Origin: Thermomonas flagellata
GTDB lineage: Bacteria; Pseudomonadota; Gammaproteobacteria; Xanthomonadales; Xanthomonadaceae
Length of the DNA stretch: 64,000 bases
Direction of reading: 5' to 3'
NCBI RefSeq assembly: GCF_022419185.1
Contig: NZ_JAJOZK010000001.1
Coordinates: 62,001-126,000 of the forward strand
Shown here: in pieces, positions 38,867-47,295 of the stretch
How the letters are laid out: each line of letters opens with the position of its first letter
Numbering within the stretch: the first letter of the stretch is position 1
Position numbers and translations under genes: made by a program
The notes under the pieces: generated by a model
The model's database searches: none
What the model was told of the DNA's origin: nothing
Seen by the model: only the letters and a program-made list of their open reading frames with translations

Positions 38867-39969
38867 TCCAGCAGCCGGGCCCAGCCCTGCAGGCCGTCGA
38901 TCCGCGCCAGCACCAGCTTCGTGCAGACCAGCAGCGGCACCGCCAGCAGCAGCCCGATCACGCCCCACAGGCCGCCGAACACCATCAGCGCGAGGATCAG
39001 CACCAGCGGCGAGAGCGCCATCGTGCGCCCCAGCACCACCGGGGTCACCAGCTGCCCTTCCAGCAGGTGCAGGCCGAGGTAGAGTCCGGCCGGCGCCAGC
39101 ACCTGCAGCGGCTCGCGGAAGCTGACCACGCCCATCGCCAGCAGCGCCAGCACCCCCAGCAGCGGGCCGAGGTAGGGCGCGAAGTTCAGCAGCATGGCCA
39201 GGGTGCCCCACAGCAGGGCCTCGTCCAGGGCGATCCCGAGCAGCAGGTGCAGGCCGGCCGCCAGCAGCAGGCCGAGCGCGGCGTTGATCAGGCTGATGGT
39301 GAGCACGTAGCGGCTGATCTCGCGTTCGATCGCCTGCACGATCCCGACCGTGAGCTTCTGCTGCTGCGCGTCCGGCAGCAGCATCAGCGCGTGCCGCAGC
39401 AGGCGCTGGCCGTAGACCATGAAGAAGAAGGTGAGCAGGATGACCGCCAGCAGCGCGGCCAGCACGCGTGGGGTGGCGAACAGCGCGCGGTAGGGATCGC
39501 CGGCGTCGGCGCGTACCACGGTCGCCGGGCGGCCGGCGTCGCCGCCGGCGGCGCGTGCGATGTTCTCCGCGGCGCGCCCGGCCTCCTGCACCGGGCGGGT
39601 CAGCTTCTGCAGGCGCGGCGCCAGTTCGCGCAGTTCGCGCGGGGCCTCGCGGACCCAGGCGGTAGCGGGTTTCACCAGCTGCGCGGCCAGCAGCGCTGCC
39701 AGCGCCAGTCCCGCGCACAGCACCGCCAGCGCGGCCAGCGCGCGTGGCACGCGCAGCCGCTGTAGCAGGCGCAGGATCGGGTTGCCGACCAGTGCGAAGA
39801 ACATCGCCAGCAGCACCGGCAGCACCACCGCCTGTGCCAGCCACAGGGTGTAGCCGAGCGCCAGCAGCATCAGCACCACCACGGCCAGCGGGGCGCGCGG
39901 GCGCGGCGTCCGCGGGACGGGTGGATGCCGCGGTGCCGGCGCAGGCGGCTCCGGATTGGAAGGGGTCAT
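38863..39969 (-). CDS. AI-2E/PerM-family membrane transporter
   Basis: The 368-residue protein has about seven to eight membrane helices and the family-specific layout: two N-terminal hydrophobic stretches (YTLWLAQAVVLPVLLAMFFALVGNPILRLL), a periplasmic/coiled segment (about residues 90-145), and a C-terminal block with GTLAMLLNFAPYLGPLLGVL and LEGQLVTPVVLGRTMALSPLVLILALMVFGGLWG. Members include putative AI-2 exporters and Na+/H+ antiporters. The substrate is undetermined. Start 39969 overlaps the preceding small gene. Confidence 0.9.
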   Translation of the reverse strand: MTPSNPEPPAPAPRHPPVPRTPRPRAPLAVVVLMLLALGYTLWLAQAVVLPVLLAMFFALVGNPILRLLQRLRVPRALAALAVLCAGLALAALLAAQLVKPATAWVREAPRELRELAPRLQKLTRPVQEAGRAAENIARAAGGDAGRPATVVRADAGDPYRALFATPRVLAALLAVILLTFFFMVYGQRLLRHALMLLPDAQQQKLTVGIVQAIEREISRYVLTISLINAALGLLLAAGLHLLLGIALDEALLWGTLAMLLNFAPYLGPLLGVLALLAMGVVSFREPLQVLAPAGLYLGLHLLEGQLVTPVVLGRTMALSPLVLILALMVFGGLWGVIGLLLAVPLLVCTKLVLARIDGLQGWARLLE

Positions 39970-40298
39970 GCCGGCTCGGTCGGTTCGGTCGCCGGCGTGG
40001 ATGGGCGCGGCGCGGTGGCGGCGCGCAGCGCGGCCAGCTGCGCCTCGGCGCCCGCGACCAGCCCGGACAGGGTGCCGAGCAGGCGCAGTGCACTGCTGGC
40101 GCGGCCGGCCCAGCGCACGGGCCGCGCCCGTCCCAGCGCGAGGCCGAGCACCAGCCCGGCCGCCACGATCCGCCCCGGCGTCCATGCGCGGCGCCAGCTG
40201 GCGAGCGCGCCCTGCCAGTGCGCGAGGGTCTGCTGCTGGAGCGCTTCGAACACGCGCTCGGCGCGCTGCACCCGTTGCAGCTGGCGCGTCAGACGCAT
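39966..40298 (-). CDS. Small YqjK-like protein
   Basis: The 110-residue protein has a charged N-terminus (MRLTRQLQRVQRAERVFEALQQQ), one hydrophobic segment (about residues 43-60) and an Ala/Pro-rich tail. It is third after the YqjD- and YqjE-like genes, the position yqjK holds in E. coli, but sequence similarity is too weak to be sure. It overlaps the holin-family gene by 10 bp at its start and the transporter gene at its end. Confidence 0.65.
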   Translation of the reverse strand: MRLTRQLQRVQRAERVFEALQQQTLAHWQGALASWRRAWTPGRIVAAGLVLGLALGRARPVRWAGRASSALRLLGTLSGLVAGAEAQLAALRAATAPRPSTPATEPTEPA

Positions 40299-40780
40299 CG
40301 CGGCGGCTCCGTCGTGGCGGGGGGCGGGGCGTCGCTGCCGCCGCCGTCGCCATCGCCATCGCCCAGGCCGAGCCGCGCCAGCTGGCGGCGGGTCGCGCTC
40401 AGGCGGGTGTGGCGCAGGTAGCGCAGGGTGCCCCAGGCCGCCAGCGCGGTCACGGCGAGGCTGAGGGCAGCGGCCACCAGCAGGGCCGCCAGCCAGGACA
40501 GCCCGGCCAGGCGCAGCGCGGCGACCAGCGCCGCCAGCAGCAGCAGCGAGCCGGACGCACCGAACGCGACCGCGACCGCGGCCAGCGCCAGCGCGCGCCC
40601 GAGCGCCGCGCGCGCCAAGGCGATGTCTGCCACGGCCAGGCGCCGCAGTGCGACGAGGGTGTCCAGGCTGCCGCGCAGGCCGGCGCCGCCGTCGGCGCGC
40701 AGCCGCGCCCACAGCGTGGCCAGCCCGTCGTCGCCGGGCGCGGCGTCGGCCGAGGCCGGGTCCTGCGCGCCGTCCTGCAT
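40289..40780 (-). CDS. YqjE-like / phage-holin-family membrane protein (DUF1469)
   Basis: The 163-residue protein has an amphipathic N-terminal third and two adjacent membrane helices (ALALAAVAVAFGASGSLLLLAALVAALRLAG and WLAALLVAAALSLAVTALAAWGTLRYL), followed by an Arg-rich segment and a Gly/Asp tail (GDGDGDGGGSD). This is the layout of the YqjE/putative actinobacterial-holin-X family. It lies 5 bp after the YqjD-like gene, as in enterobacteria. Its role is unknown, perhaps in membrane-stress or ribosome-hibernation contexts with YqjD. Confidence 0.8.
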   Translation of the reverse strand: MQDGAQDPASADAAPGDDGLATLWARLRADGGAGLRGSLDTLVALRRLAVADIALARAALGRALALAAVAVAFGASGSLLLLAALVAALRLAGLSWLAALLVAAALSLAVTALAAWGTLRYLRHTRLSATRRQLARLGLGDGDGDGGGSDAPPPATTEPPRCV

Positions 40781-40785
40781 CGGAC

Positions 40786-41142
40786 TTACTTGTCGCTGCG
40801 GGCGAGCTTGGAAATGATGAAGCCAGCAGCGAACGCGATCCCGAACGCGGCCAGCGGGCGCTCGCGGATCAGCTCGGCGGCGCTGTCGAGCAGGTCGCGG
40901 CCCTTCTCCATCAGGGCGTCCACCTGCTCGCCGGCGGCCCCGCCGAGGTGCTCGGCGGCGGCCAGCCCGGCCAGCGCGCCGTCGGCCAGTTCCGCCTTGG
41001 CCTCGGCCTTGCCGAGCTTGAGTTCGTCGCCGGCGGCGGCGCCGGCGTGCTTGAGCGCGGCGCCCGCCGCGCTGGCGGCCTGCTTGAGGTGGCTGCCGGC
41101 TTCGCCGAGGTTGCTCTTGAGGGCATCGGTGTGGGTGCTCAC
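40786..41142 (-). CDS. YqjD/ElaB-family (DUF883) membrane protein
   Basis: The 118-residue protein has an Ala-rich amphipathic helix (LKQAASAAGAALKHAGAAAGDELKLGK), then RDLLDSAAELIRERPLAAFGIAFAAGFIISKL, the C-terminal membrane anchor typical of YqjD/ElaB. Those proteins tether inactive ribosomes to the membrane in stationary phase in E. coli. GTG 41142 is chosen because GAGGAG lies seven bases upstream (41150-41155) and no ATG is available. It heads the yqjD-yqjE-yqjK-like set. Confidence 0.87.
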   Translation of the reverse strand: MSTHTDALKSNLGEAGSHLKQAASAAGAALKHAGAAAGDELKLGKAEAKAELADGALAGLAAAEHLGGAAGEQVDALMEKGRDLLDSAAELIRERPLAAFGIAFAAGFIISKLARSDK

Positions 41143-41219
41143 GGGGGACTCCTCGCGGACAGGGAAATCAGGGCCATCATGCCGGTGCGGATGTGAGGCC
41201 GCCGTCATCGCGACGCGCT

Positions 41220-42656
41220 TCAGCGCATCAGCAGGTCGCCGGCGGCCTCGCCGCGCAGCACGCGCAGCACCAGCGGCTCGGGCGCGCGGGCGAGGCTGGC
41301 GCGGAAGCCGGGCAGGTCGCCGAAGCCGCCGCTGCTGGCGGCCACCACCACGTCCCCGGCGCGCAGGCCGTTGGCGGCGGCGCGGCTGCCGCGCGCGACC
41401 GCCTCCACCAGCACGCCCGACAGCCCCTGCCGGCGCAGCGTCTCCGGCAGCTCGGCGAAGCGCGCGCCGGCCAGGCGCGGATCCAGCTGCACGCCCTCCA
41501 GCTGGCGCGGTGCCTCGCGCAGGCCGGTGGTCAGGCGCAGCGCGCGGCCGTCGCGGCGTACGTCCAGGGTGATCCGCGCGTCCGGCGCCTGCAGGCCCTG
41601 GAAGTTGCGCAGCGCCTCGGCGCCGTCGATCGGCTGGCCGTTGGCGGCCACGATCACGTCGCCCACGCGCAGGCCGGCGGCGGCGGCCGGCGAGTCCGGG
41701 TACAGCCGGGTCACCACCGCGCCGCGCGCCTCGGCCAGCCCGAGCGCGCGCGCCAGGCGCGCATCCACGTCCTGGGTGTCGATGCCGAGCGTGCCGCGCC
41801 GGACCACGCCACCGGCCAGCAGCTGGTCCTTGATGCTGCGCGCGAGGTTGGACGGGATCGCAAAGCCCAGGCCGATGTTGCCGGCCATCGAGCCGCGCGG
41901 GTTGAAGCTGGCGGTGTTGATCCCGACCAGTTCGCCCTTGAGGTTGACCAGCGCGCCGCCGGAGTTGCCGGGGTTGATGCTGGCATCGGTCTGGATGAAG
42001 TTCTGGTAGCCGGCGCCGGGCAGGTTGTTGCGGCCGACCGCGGAGACGATCCCCGAGGTCACCGTCTGCCCCACGCCGAACGGATTGCCGATCGCCACCA
42101 CGAAGTCGCCGATCTGCAGCTGGTCGCTGTCGGCCAGCGGGATTGCGGTCAGGCCCTGCGCCGGGATCCGCATCAGGGCAACGTCGGTGTCCGGGTCGGA
42201 GCCGAGGAACTCGGCCTTGACCGTGCGCCCGTCGGCCAGCTGCACCTGCACCGCGTCGGCGTTCTCGATCACGTGGTTGTTGGTCAGCACCAGCCCGCGC
42301 TGGGCGTCCACGATCACCCCGGAGCCGAGCGAGCGCGCGATGCGCTCCTCCGGGATGCCGAACATGCGCCGGAACAGCGGGTCGTCGCCGAACGGGGTGT
42401 TGACCCGCACCCGCTGCTCGGTGGTCACGCTGACCACCGCCGGCAGCACCCGCTTGAGCATCGGTGCCAGCGACGGCATCGGCGCGCCGTCGACCGCGTT
42501 CGGCAGCGCCCCGGCGACCGGCACGCTGGCGCTGGTGGCCGGCGGCGGCGTGGCCCGCGCCGGGCGCTCGAGCAGGGCGTTCAGGCCGGTCGCGGCGAAA
42601 CCGCCGAACGCGGCGGCAGCGGTCAGGGCGAGCAGGGTCTTGGTCGCGGTCCGCAT
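41220..42656 (-). CDS. DegP/DegQ-type periplasmic serine protease
   Basis: The 478-residue HtrA protease/chaperone acts on misfolded periplasmic proteins. It has an N-terminal signal peptide or anchor (TLLALTAAAAFGGFAATGLNALL), the catalytic triad His in LTNNHVIENA, Asp in SDPDTDVALMRI and Ser in INPGNSGGALVNLKGEL, and two PDZ domains (GDVIVAANGQPIDGAEAL and GDVVVAASSG). A long loop between residues 60 and 90 resembles the LA loop region. The length fits DegP/DegQ rather than single-PDZ DegS. Confidence 0.95.
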   Translation of the reverse strand: MRTATKTLLALTAAAAFGGFAATGLNALLERPARATPPPATSASVPVAGALPNAVDGAPMPSLAPMLKRVLPAVVSVTTEQRVRVNTPFGDDPLFRRMFGIPEERIARSLGSGVIVDAQRGLVLTNNHVIENADAVQVQLADGRTVKAEFLGSDPDTDVALMRIPAQGLTAIPLADSDQLQIGDFVVAIGNPFGVGQTVTSGIVSAVGRNNLPGAGYQNFIQTDASINPGNSGGALVNLKGELVGINTASFNPRGSMAGNIGLGFAIPSNLARSIKDQLLAGGVVRRGTLGIDTQDVDARLARALGLAEARGAVVTRLYPDSPAAAAGLRVGDVIVAANGQPIDGAEALRNFQGLQAPDARITLDVRRDGRALRLTTGLREAPRQLEGVQLDPRLAGARFAELPETLRRQGLSGVLVEAVARGSRAAANGLRAGDVVVAASSGGFGDLPGFRASLARAPEPLVLRVLRGEAAGDLLMR

Positions 42657-43143
42657 GGGCGGGCAAGGCTAGCAGTTGGAGTCGGCCGGCATTCAGTCTT
42701 GTGGCGGGTGCTGCAATCGCGGCTGAAGCGGCCGGTGGCCTCATCCGCGCCGCGCGCCGCGCCGCCCACCGCATTCAGTTCCACGCCCGAACCGCCGCGA
42801 CGCCGTGGAACCCGCATTGCCGCGCGGGTGCCGCTGCGCGGCGCATTCGAGCGTTGACAGGGGGCGGCGGCGTGGCTAAGGTCACTCCCCGCGTTGCCAC
42901 AACATCTTGTGGTCGATGCGAACAGCAAGCCCAAGCCTTGTGCTTTGCGGCAGCAAGGCCTGGATCGGTCGGCGTCCGTCGGGGAGCGGCGCAGGATGGT
43001 TGAGGCGGGCACACAGACAGACCGGCAGGCGGCGTGCCGCGGGCGCGCCGCGTCGGCGTCGGCGTGCCCCGGGGCGGTGCAGGGATAGGACGATGGCCGC
43101 GGCCCGCCTGCGCGGGCCGCTCGATCAGGAGCGAAGACACCAC
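42657..43143. other. Intergenic control region between the Deg protease and nrdJ genes
   Basis: This 487-bp divergent region contains no convincing gene. It holds the palindrome at 42897-42912 described separately, and a GC-rich leader of about 200 bp before the class II reductase. I looked for a cobalamin riboswitch, since the enzyme needs B12, but saw no recognisable B12-box. Confidence 0.6.
42897..42943 (+). promoter_or_regulatory. Candidate NrdR boxes upstream of the class II reductase
   Basis: CCACAACATCTTGTGG (42897-42912) is a perfect 16-bp palindrome apart from its CATC centre. A degenerate copy ending CTTGTG (42937-42942) lies exactly 31 bp downstream of the same hexamer (42906-42911). 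Tandem 16-bp boxes 31-32 bp apart are how NrdR repressors recognise ribonucleotide reductase promoters. They lie about 230 bp before the nrdJ start. Confidence 0.6.
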
Positions 43144-45294
43144 ATGAGCACGGCGAGGCTGGAGGCGGTGATCGGCGAACACGGACAGGACATCCCGATG
43201 CAGCCGGCGTCGGTGGACATCTGGGACAAGAAGTACCGCTTGAAGACCAAGCAGGGGGTGCCGCTGGATGCCGACATCGACGGCACCTACCAGCGCGTCG
43301 CCAAGGCCCTGGCCGAGGCCGAGCCGACCGCGGAGCTGCAGCAGTACTGGCAGGAGCGGTTCCTGTGGGCGCTGCGCCGCGGGGCCATCCCGGCCGGGCG
43401 GATCACCTCCAACGCCGGCGCGCAGGAGCACAAGCCCGCGACCTCGACCATCAACTGCACCGTCTCCGGCACCATCGAGGATTCGATGGACGGCATCCTG
43501 CAGAAGGTGCACGAGGCCGGCCTGACCCTGAAGGCCGGCTGCGGCATCGGCTACGAGTTCTCCACCCTGCGCCCGCGCGGCGCGTTCGTCGCCGGCGCCG
43601 GCGCCTACACTTCCGGCCCGATGTCCTTCATGGACATCTACGACAAGATGTGCTTCACCGTGTCCTCCGCCGGCGGCCGCCGCGGCGCGCAGATGGGCAC
43701 CTTCGACGTGTCGCACCCGGACGTGAAGGACTTCATCCGCGCCAAGCGCGAGGACGGCCGGCTGCGCCAGTTCAACCTGTCCCTGCTGATCACCGACGGC
43801 TTCATGCAGGCGGTGGAGCACGACGCCGACTGGCCGCTGGTGTTCCCGCTGACCGCGCAGGAGGCCGCCGAGCACGACCTCGCCGATCCCGCGCAGGTGG
43901 TCTGGCGCGAATGGCCGACCCACCGCAACTACATCGTGCGCGACGACGGCCTGGTGGCCTGCAAGGTGTACGGCCACATCCGCGCCCGCCACCTGTGGGA
44001 CATGATCATGGTCTCGACGTACGACTACGCCGAGCCGGGCTTCATCCTGATCGACCGCGTCAACGAGATGAACAACAACTGGTGGTGCGAGACCATCCGC
44101 GCCACCAACCCCTGCGGCGAGCAGCCGCTGCCGCCGTACGGCGCCTGCCTGCTGGGCTCGGTCAACCTGACCAAGTTCGTGCGCGACCCCTTCACCCCCC
44201 AGGCCCGCTTCGACTGGGAGGAGTACCGCGAGGTGGTGCGGGTGTTCACCCGCATGCTCGACAACGTGGTCGAGGTCAACGGCCTGCCGCTGCCGCAGCA
44301 GCGCGCCGAGATCCTGCGCAAGCGCCGCCACGGCATGGGCTTCCTCGGGCTGGGCAGCGCCATGACCATGCTGCGCATGAAGTACGGCAGCCCGGAGTCG
44401 TGCGCGTTCACCGAGCAGGTCGCGCGCGAGATGGCGATCGCCGGCTGGGAGACCGGCTTGGCGCTGGCGCGCGAGAAGGGCCCGGCGCCGATCATGGACG
44501 AGGTGTTCACGGTCACCGCCGAGATGCTGCGCAAGCGCCCGGAGATGGCGCGCGACGGCTGGAAGGTCGGCCAGCAGATCCAGGGCAAGACCCTGCACGC
44601 GCGCTACAGCCGCTACATGCAGAAGATCGCGGAAGTCGCGCCCGAACTGGTGGACGAGCTGGCCGAGGTCGGCGCGCGCTTCACCCACCACAGCTCGATC
44701 GCGCCGACCGGCACCATCTCGCTGTCGCTGGCCAACAACGCCAGCAACGGCATCGAGCCCAGCTTCGCCCACCACTACAGCCGCAACGTGATCCGCGAGG
44801 GCAGGAAGACCAAGGAGAAGGTGGACGTGTTCTCCTTCGAGCTGTTGGCCTACCGCGCGCTGGTCAACCCGAAGGCGATGCCCTACGCCGAGGATCCGGC
44901 CGCCAAGCTTCCCGATTACTTCATCGCCGCCGACGACATCAGCCCGAAGGAACACGTGGACGTGCAGGCCGCGGCGCAGAAGTGGGTGGATTCCTCGATC
45001 TCCAAGACCGCCAACGTCCCCACCGACTACCCGTACGAGGACTTCAAGGACATCTACCGCTACGCCTACCAGCAGGGCTTGAAGGGCTGCACCACCTTCC
45101 GCTTCAACCCCGCGGCCTTCCAGGGCGTGCTGGTCAAGGAGAAGGACCTGGAGAACACCACCTACCGCTTCGAGCTGGAGGACGGCAGCGTGGTCGAGCT
45201 CAAGGGCAACGAGCAGGTCGAATACGACGGCGAGGTCCATACCGCGGCGAACCTGTTCGATGCCCTCAAGGAGGGCTATTACGGCAAGTTCTGA
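43144..45294 (+). CDS. nrdJ: Class II (adenosylcobalamin-dependent) ribonucleotide reductase, catalytic subunit NrdJa
   Basis: This enzyme converts ribonucleotides to deoxyribonucleotides using a B12-derived radical, with or without oxygen. The 716-residue product has the class II core: TSTINCTVSGTIEDSMDGI, GCGIGYEFSTLRPRGAFV, the active-site region TNPCGEQPLPPYGACLLGSVNL and IAPTGTISLSLANNASNGIEPSF. It lacks the C-terminal redox-cysteine tail of single-chain NrdJ; that part is encoded by the gene at 45957, as in Pseudomonas NrdJa/NrdJb. ATG 43144 (AGGAG about 12 bases upstream) is the natural start. Upstream palindromes suggest NrdR control. Confidence 0.95.
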   Translation: MSTARLEAVIGEHGQDIPMQPASVDIWDKKYRLKTKQGVPLDADIDGTYQRVAKALAEAEPTAELQQYWQERFLWALRRGAIPAGRITSNAGAQEHKPATSTINCTVSGTIEDSMDGILQKVHEAGLTLKAGCGIGYEFSTLRPRGAFVAGAGAYTSGPMSFMDIYDKMCFTVSSAGGRRGAQMGTFDVSHPDVKDFIRAKREDGRLRQFNLSLLITDGFMQAVEHDADWPLVFPLTAQEAAEHDLADPAQVVWREWPTHRNYIVRDDGLVACKVYGHIRARHLWDMIMVSTYDYAEPGFILIDRVNEMNNNWWCETIRATNPCGEQPLPPYGACLLGSVNLTKFVRDPFTPQARFDWEEYREVVRVFTRMLDNVVEVNGLPLPQQRAEILRKRRHGMGFLGLGSAMTMLRMKYGSPESCAFTEQVAREMAIAGWETGLALAREKGPAPIMDEVFTVTAEMLRKRPEMARDGWKVGQQIQGKTLHARYSRYMQKIAEVAPELVDELAEVGARFTHHSSIAPTGTISLSLANNASNGIEPSFAHHYSRNVIREGRKTKEKVDVFSFELLAYRALVNPKAMPYAEDPAAKLPDYFIAADDISPKEHVDVQAAAQKWVDSSISKTANVPTDYPYEDFKDIYRYAYQQGLKGCTTFRFNPAAFQGVLVKEKDLENTTYRFELEDGSVVELKGNEQVEYDGEVHTAANLFDALKEGYYGKF

Positions 45295-45406
45295 AGGCGC
45301 GCCGGCGCCGTCCGCGGAGGCCGGCCCCGGCGTGCTGCACGCCCGCCCTGCGCGGGTATAGGATCGCGCTGCGGTACCCACCAACCACGCCCGACGAGGA
45401 GGGCAC

Positions 45407-45895
45407 ATGAGCAACGGGAATGGAGTGGCGGCCACGATCTCCGATGCCGCCGAAAGCGTGAAGGACAAGGCCGCCGAACTCGGCGACGCCGTCACCAGCA
45501 CCGCCAGCGAGGTGGTCAGCAAGGCCCGCCAGGTGGTGCAGCAGGCCGAGCAGAAGGTCAAGCGCCGGGTCGGCCAGGCCAAGAAGGCGGTCAAGAAGAC
45601 CGTGGCCAAGGCCAAGAAGAAGCTCGCCTCCGCCAGCGCCGCCGCGCGCAAGGAAGCGGCCGGGCTGAAGCAGAAGGTCGCCGCCAAGAAGGCGGCGAAG
45701 AAGGCCGCCAAGAAGGCCGTCGCGAAGAAGGCGCCGGCCAACAAGGCGGCCGCCAAGAAAGCCCCGGCCAAGAAGGTCGCCAAGAAGGCGGTGAAGAAGG
45801 CCGCCGCCAAGAAGGTCGCCAAGAAGTCCGCGGCGAAGAAGGCGCCGGCCAAGAAGGCCGCCAAGAAGGCGGCGAAGAAGGCCGCCAAGAAGTAA
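45407..45895 (+). CDS. Histone H1-like lysine/alanine-repeat protein
   Basis: The 162-residue protein has an acidic-neutral helical N-terminus (about residues 1-50) and a C-terminal ~110 residues made of KKAAKKA/KKAPAKK-type repeats, the composition of eukaryotic histone H1 tails and of AlgP-like bacterial proteins. It probably binds DNA or other polyanions without sequence preference and condenses the nucleoid. Its repeats make length variable between strains. It lies between the two halves of the class II ribonucleotide reductase on the same strand, which ties it loosely to DNA-precursor supply. Start ATG 45407 has GAGGAGG 6 bases upstream. Confidence 0.9.
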   Translation: MSNGNGVAATISDAAESVKDKAAELGDAVTSTASEVVSKARQVVQQAEQKVKRRVGQAKKAVKKTVAKAKKKLASASAAARKEAAGLKQKVAAKKAAKKAAKKAVAKKAPANKAAAKKAPAKKVAKKAVKKAAAKKVAKKSAAKKAPAKKAAKKAAKKAAKK

Positions 45896-45902
45896 CCCTC
45901 CC

Positions 45903-45926
45903 CCGGCCCGGCCGATGCCGGGCCGG
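45903..45926 (+). terminator. Strong GC hairpin after the histone-like gene
   Basis: CCGGCCCGGC and GCCGGGCCGG form a perfect 10-bp stem with a 4-base loop, starting 8 bases after the stop. Only a short TT follows (45929-45930). It may end the histone-like transcript or reduce read-through into nrdJb 31 bp further on. Confidence 0.6.
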
Positions 45927-45956
45927 CGTTCCACCCCACCGCCAGCGCCAGACACC

Positions 45957-46691
45957 ATGACCGTCAGGATCGACAAGAAGATCAAGGGCTACGCCGTCGT
46001 CACCCCGGAGGACAAGGCCAGGGCCGCCGCCCCGGCTGCGCCCGCGCCGTTGGCGCCGGCCAACGACGTCGTGCAGATGCACGAGCGCATCGAGCGCCCG
46101 GAGGTGCTGGTCGGCGCGACCTACAAGATCAAGTCGCCGCTGGTGGAGCACGCGATGTACGTGACCATCAACGACATCGTGCTCAACCCGGGCACCGAGC
46201 ACGAGCAGCGGCGTCCGTTCGAGGTGTTCATCAACTGCAAGTCGATGGAGCACTTCCAGTGGATCGTGGCGCTGACCCGGATCCTGTCGGCGGTGTTCCG
46301 CAAGGGCGGCGACGTCACCTTCCTGGTCGAGGAGATGAAGGCGGTGTTCGACCCGCGCGGCGGCTACTTCAAGGCCGGCGGCGTGTACATGCCCTCGCTG
46401 GTCGCCGAGCTGGGCAGCATCATCGAAGAGCACCTGAAGTCGATCGGCCTGCTGCAGGCGCCGGAGCTGAGCGAGGCGCAGCGTGCGCTGATCGCCGAGA
46501 AGCGCGCGCAGGCCGCCGGGCAGGAAAAAAAAAGCCCTGACGCCGCCCGCGCCGAGGACATCGCGGTGACCGGCGAGGGCGCCGTGTTCCCGCCCTCCGC
46601 CACGCTATGCCACAAGTGCAGCACCAAGGCGGTGGTGATCATGGACGGCTGCGCGACCTGCCTGAACTGTGGCTACAGCAAGTGCGGGTGA
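45957..46691 (+). CDS. nrdJb: NrdJb-like subunit of class II ribonucleotide reductase
   Basis: The 244-residue protein contains the TSCPD-type domain found at the C-terminus of class II reductases (VLVGATYKIKSPLVEHAMYVTINDI, FEVFINCKSMEHFQWIVALTRILSAVFRKGGDVTFLVEEMKAVFDPRGGYFK). It ends in a cysteine cluster (LCHKC near residue 220 and CATCLNCGYSKCG at the end). In single-chain NrdJ these terminal cysteines re-reduce the active site. It therefore supplies in trans the part missing from the upstream NrdJ. The ATG at 45957 gives the family N-terminus MTVRIDKKIKGYAVV. Confidence 0.9.
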   Translation: MTVRIDKKIKGYAVVTPEDKARAAAPAAPAPLAPANDVVQMHERIERPEVLVGATYKIKSPLVEHAMYVTINDIVLNPGTEHEQRRPFEVFINCKSMEHFQWIVALTRILSAVFRKGGDVTFLVEEMKAVFDPRGGYFKAGGVYMPSLVAELGSIIEEHLKSIGLLQAPELSEAQRALIAEKRAQAAGQEKKSPDAARAEDIAVTGEGAVFPPSATLCHKCSTKAVVIMDGCATCLNCGYSKCG

Positions 46692-47295
46692 GATCCGACG
46701 TGCGGTGATTGCGGCATAGGCTTGGCGTTGCGGCGCCTGCGCCGCGTGCGGGCGCTCATTCCAGTCGCGATGGCTGGGCCAGCCGTGTGGTCTTGGCCGG
46801 CATTTGGGCTGGATCCGCACAGCGCGATGGGGGGGCAGATACCCTGATTGCGCATGGAGGGAGAGTCGCCTTGCATCCCGTCGCCCATGCCGACCGGCAA
46901 TGGCAGCGGCATTGCCCTGCGTCCCCGCGGGTGCGGCGCGCCGGCCGCCTCCGCGGTAGCCTCATGGCGCTGGGCGACCGAGGGGCGCTCCCCCTGGTCC
47001 GCGCCGCAAGACGCGCCGGGCTATGCGGGCCTTGGCCACAGCGCCAGCCTGCGACCGGGTTCTGCTCGATTGTCGCCTGTTGGCGTGCGTCGCGGACACA
47101 CATGCCGCGCATCTTGGTGGGATCCCGCTTGCCGTCGCATGTAGCGGGCTCGGATTCCTGCTCCCGGCCCCACCGGCCTGGTTTCGCTGGCGGCATGCCG
47201 CCGCTAGAGTGCGGAATGGGCAACGCGCCTGGTCGCCACCCGGGCGCCATCAAGGGCCGATCGGCCCAGGCCAAACAAGGAAAGACTGCAAACGC
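46692..47295. other. Gene-free spacer before the type I restriction operon
   Basis: No convincing gene is seen in these 604 bases; reading frames here are Arg/Ala/Gly noise. Two GC palindromes stand out: GCGGCGC-CT-GCGCCGC (46730-46745), a possible weak terminator for nrdJb, and GGCGGCATGCCGCC (47189-47202), about 95 bp before hsdM. The hsdM promoter must lie here but I could not identify one. The spacer probably includes the left boundary of the acquired restriction locus; no direct repeat or tRNA was found. Confidence 0.6.

Noticed and set aside
40289-40780. Holin-family hit taken as a prophage marker
   Set aside because: The protein belongs to the chromosomal YqjE-type family and sits with YqjD- and YqjK-like genes; no phage genes are nearby.
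42913-43143. Possible cobalamin riboswitch upstream of the B12-dependent reductase
   Set aside because: No recognisable B12-box or conserved riboswitch core was found; the palindromes suggest protein control instead.
45597-45892. Lysine/alanine codon repeats read as a tandem DNA repeat element
   Set aside because: The repeats are in frame and coding for a histone H1-like tail, not a satellite or CRISPR array.
42775-45939. Minus-strand open frame of more than 1000 codons opposite nrdJ and the histone-like gene
   Set aside because: Antisense shadow; the phenylalanine/alanine repeats mirror the Lys/Ala repeats of the real gene.
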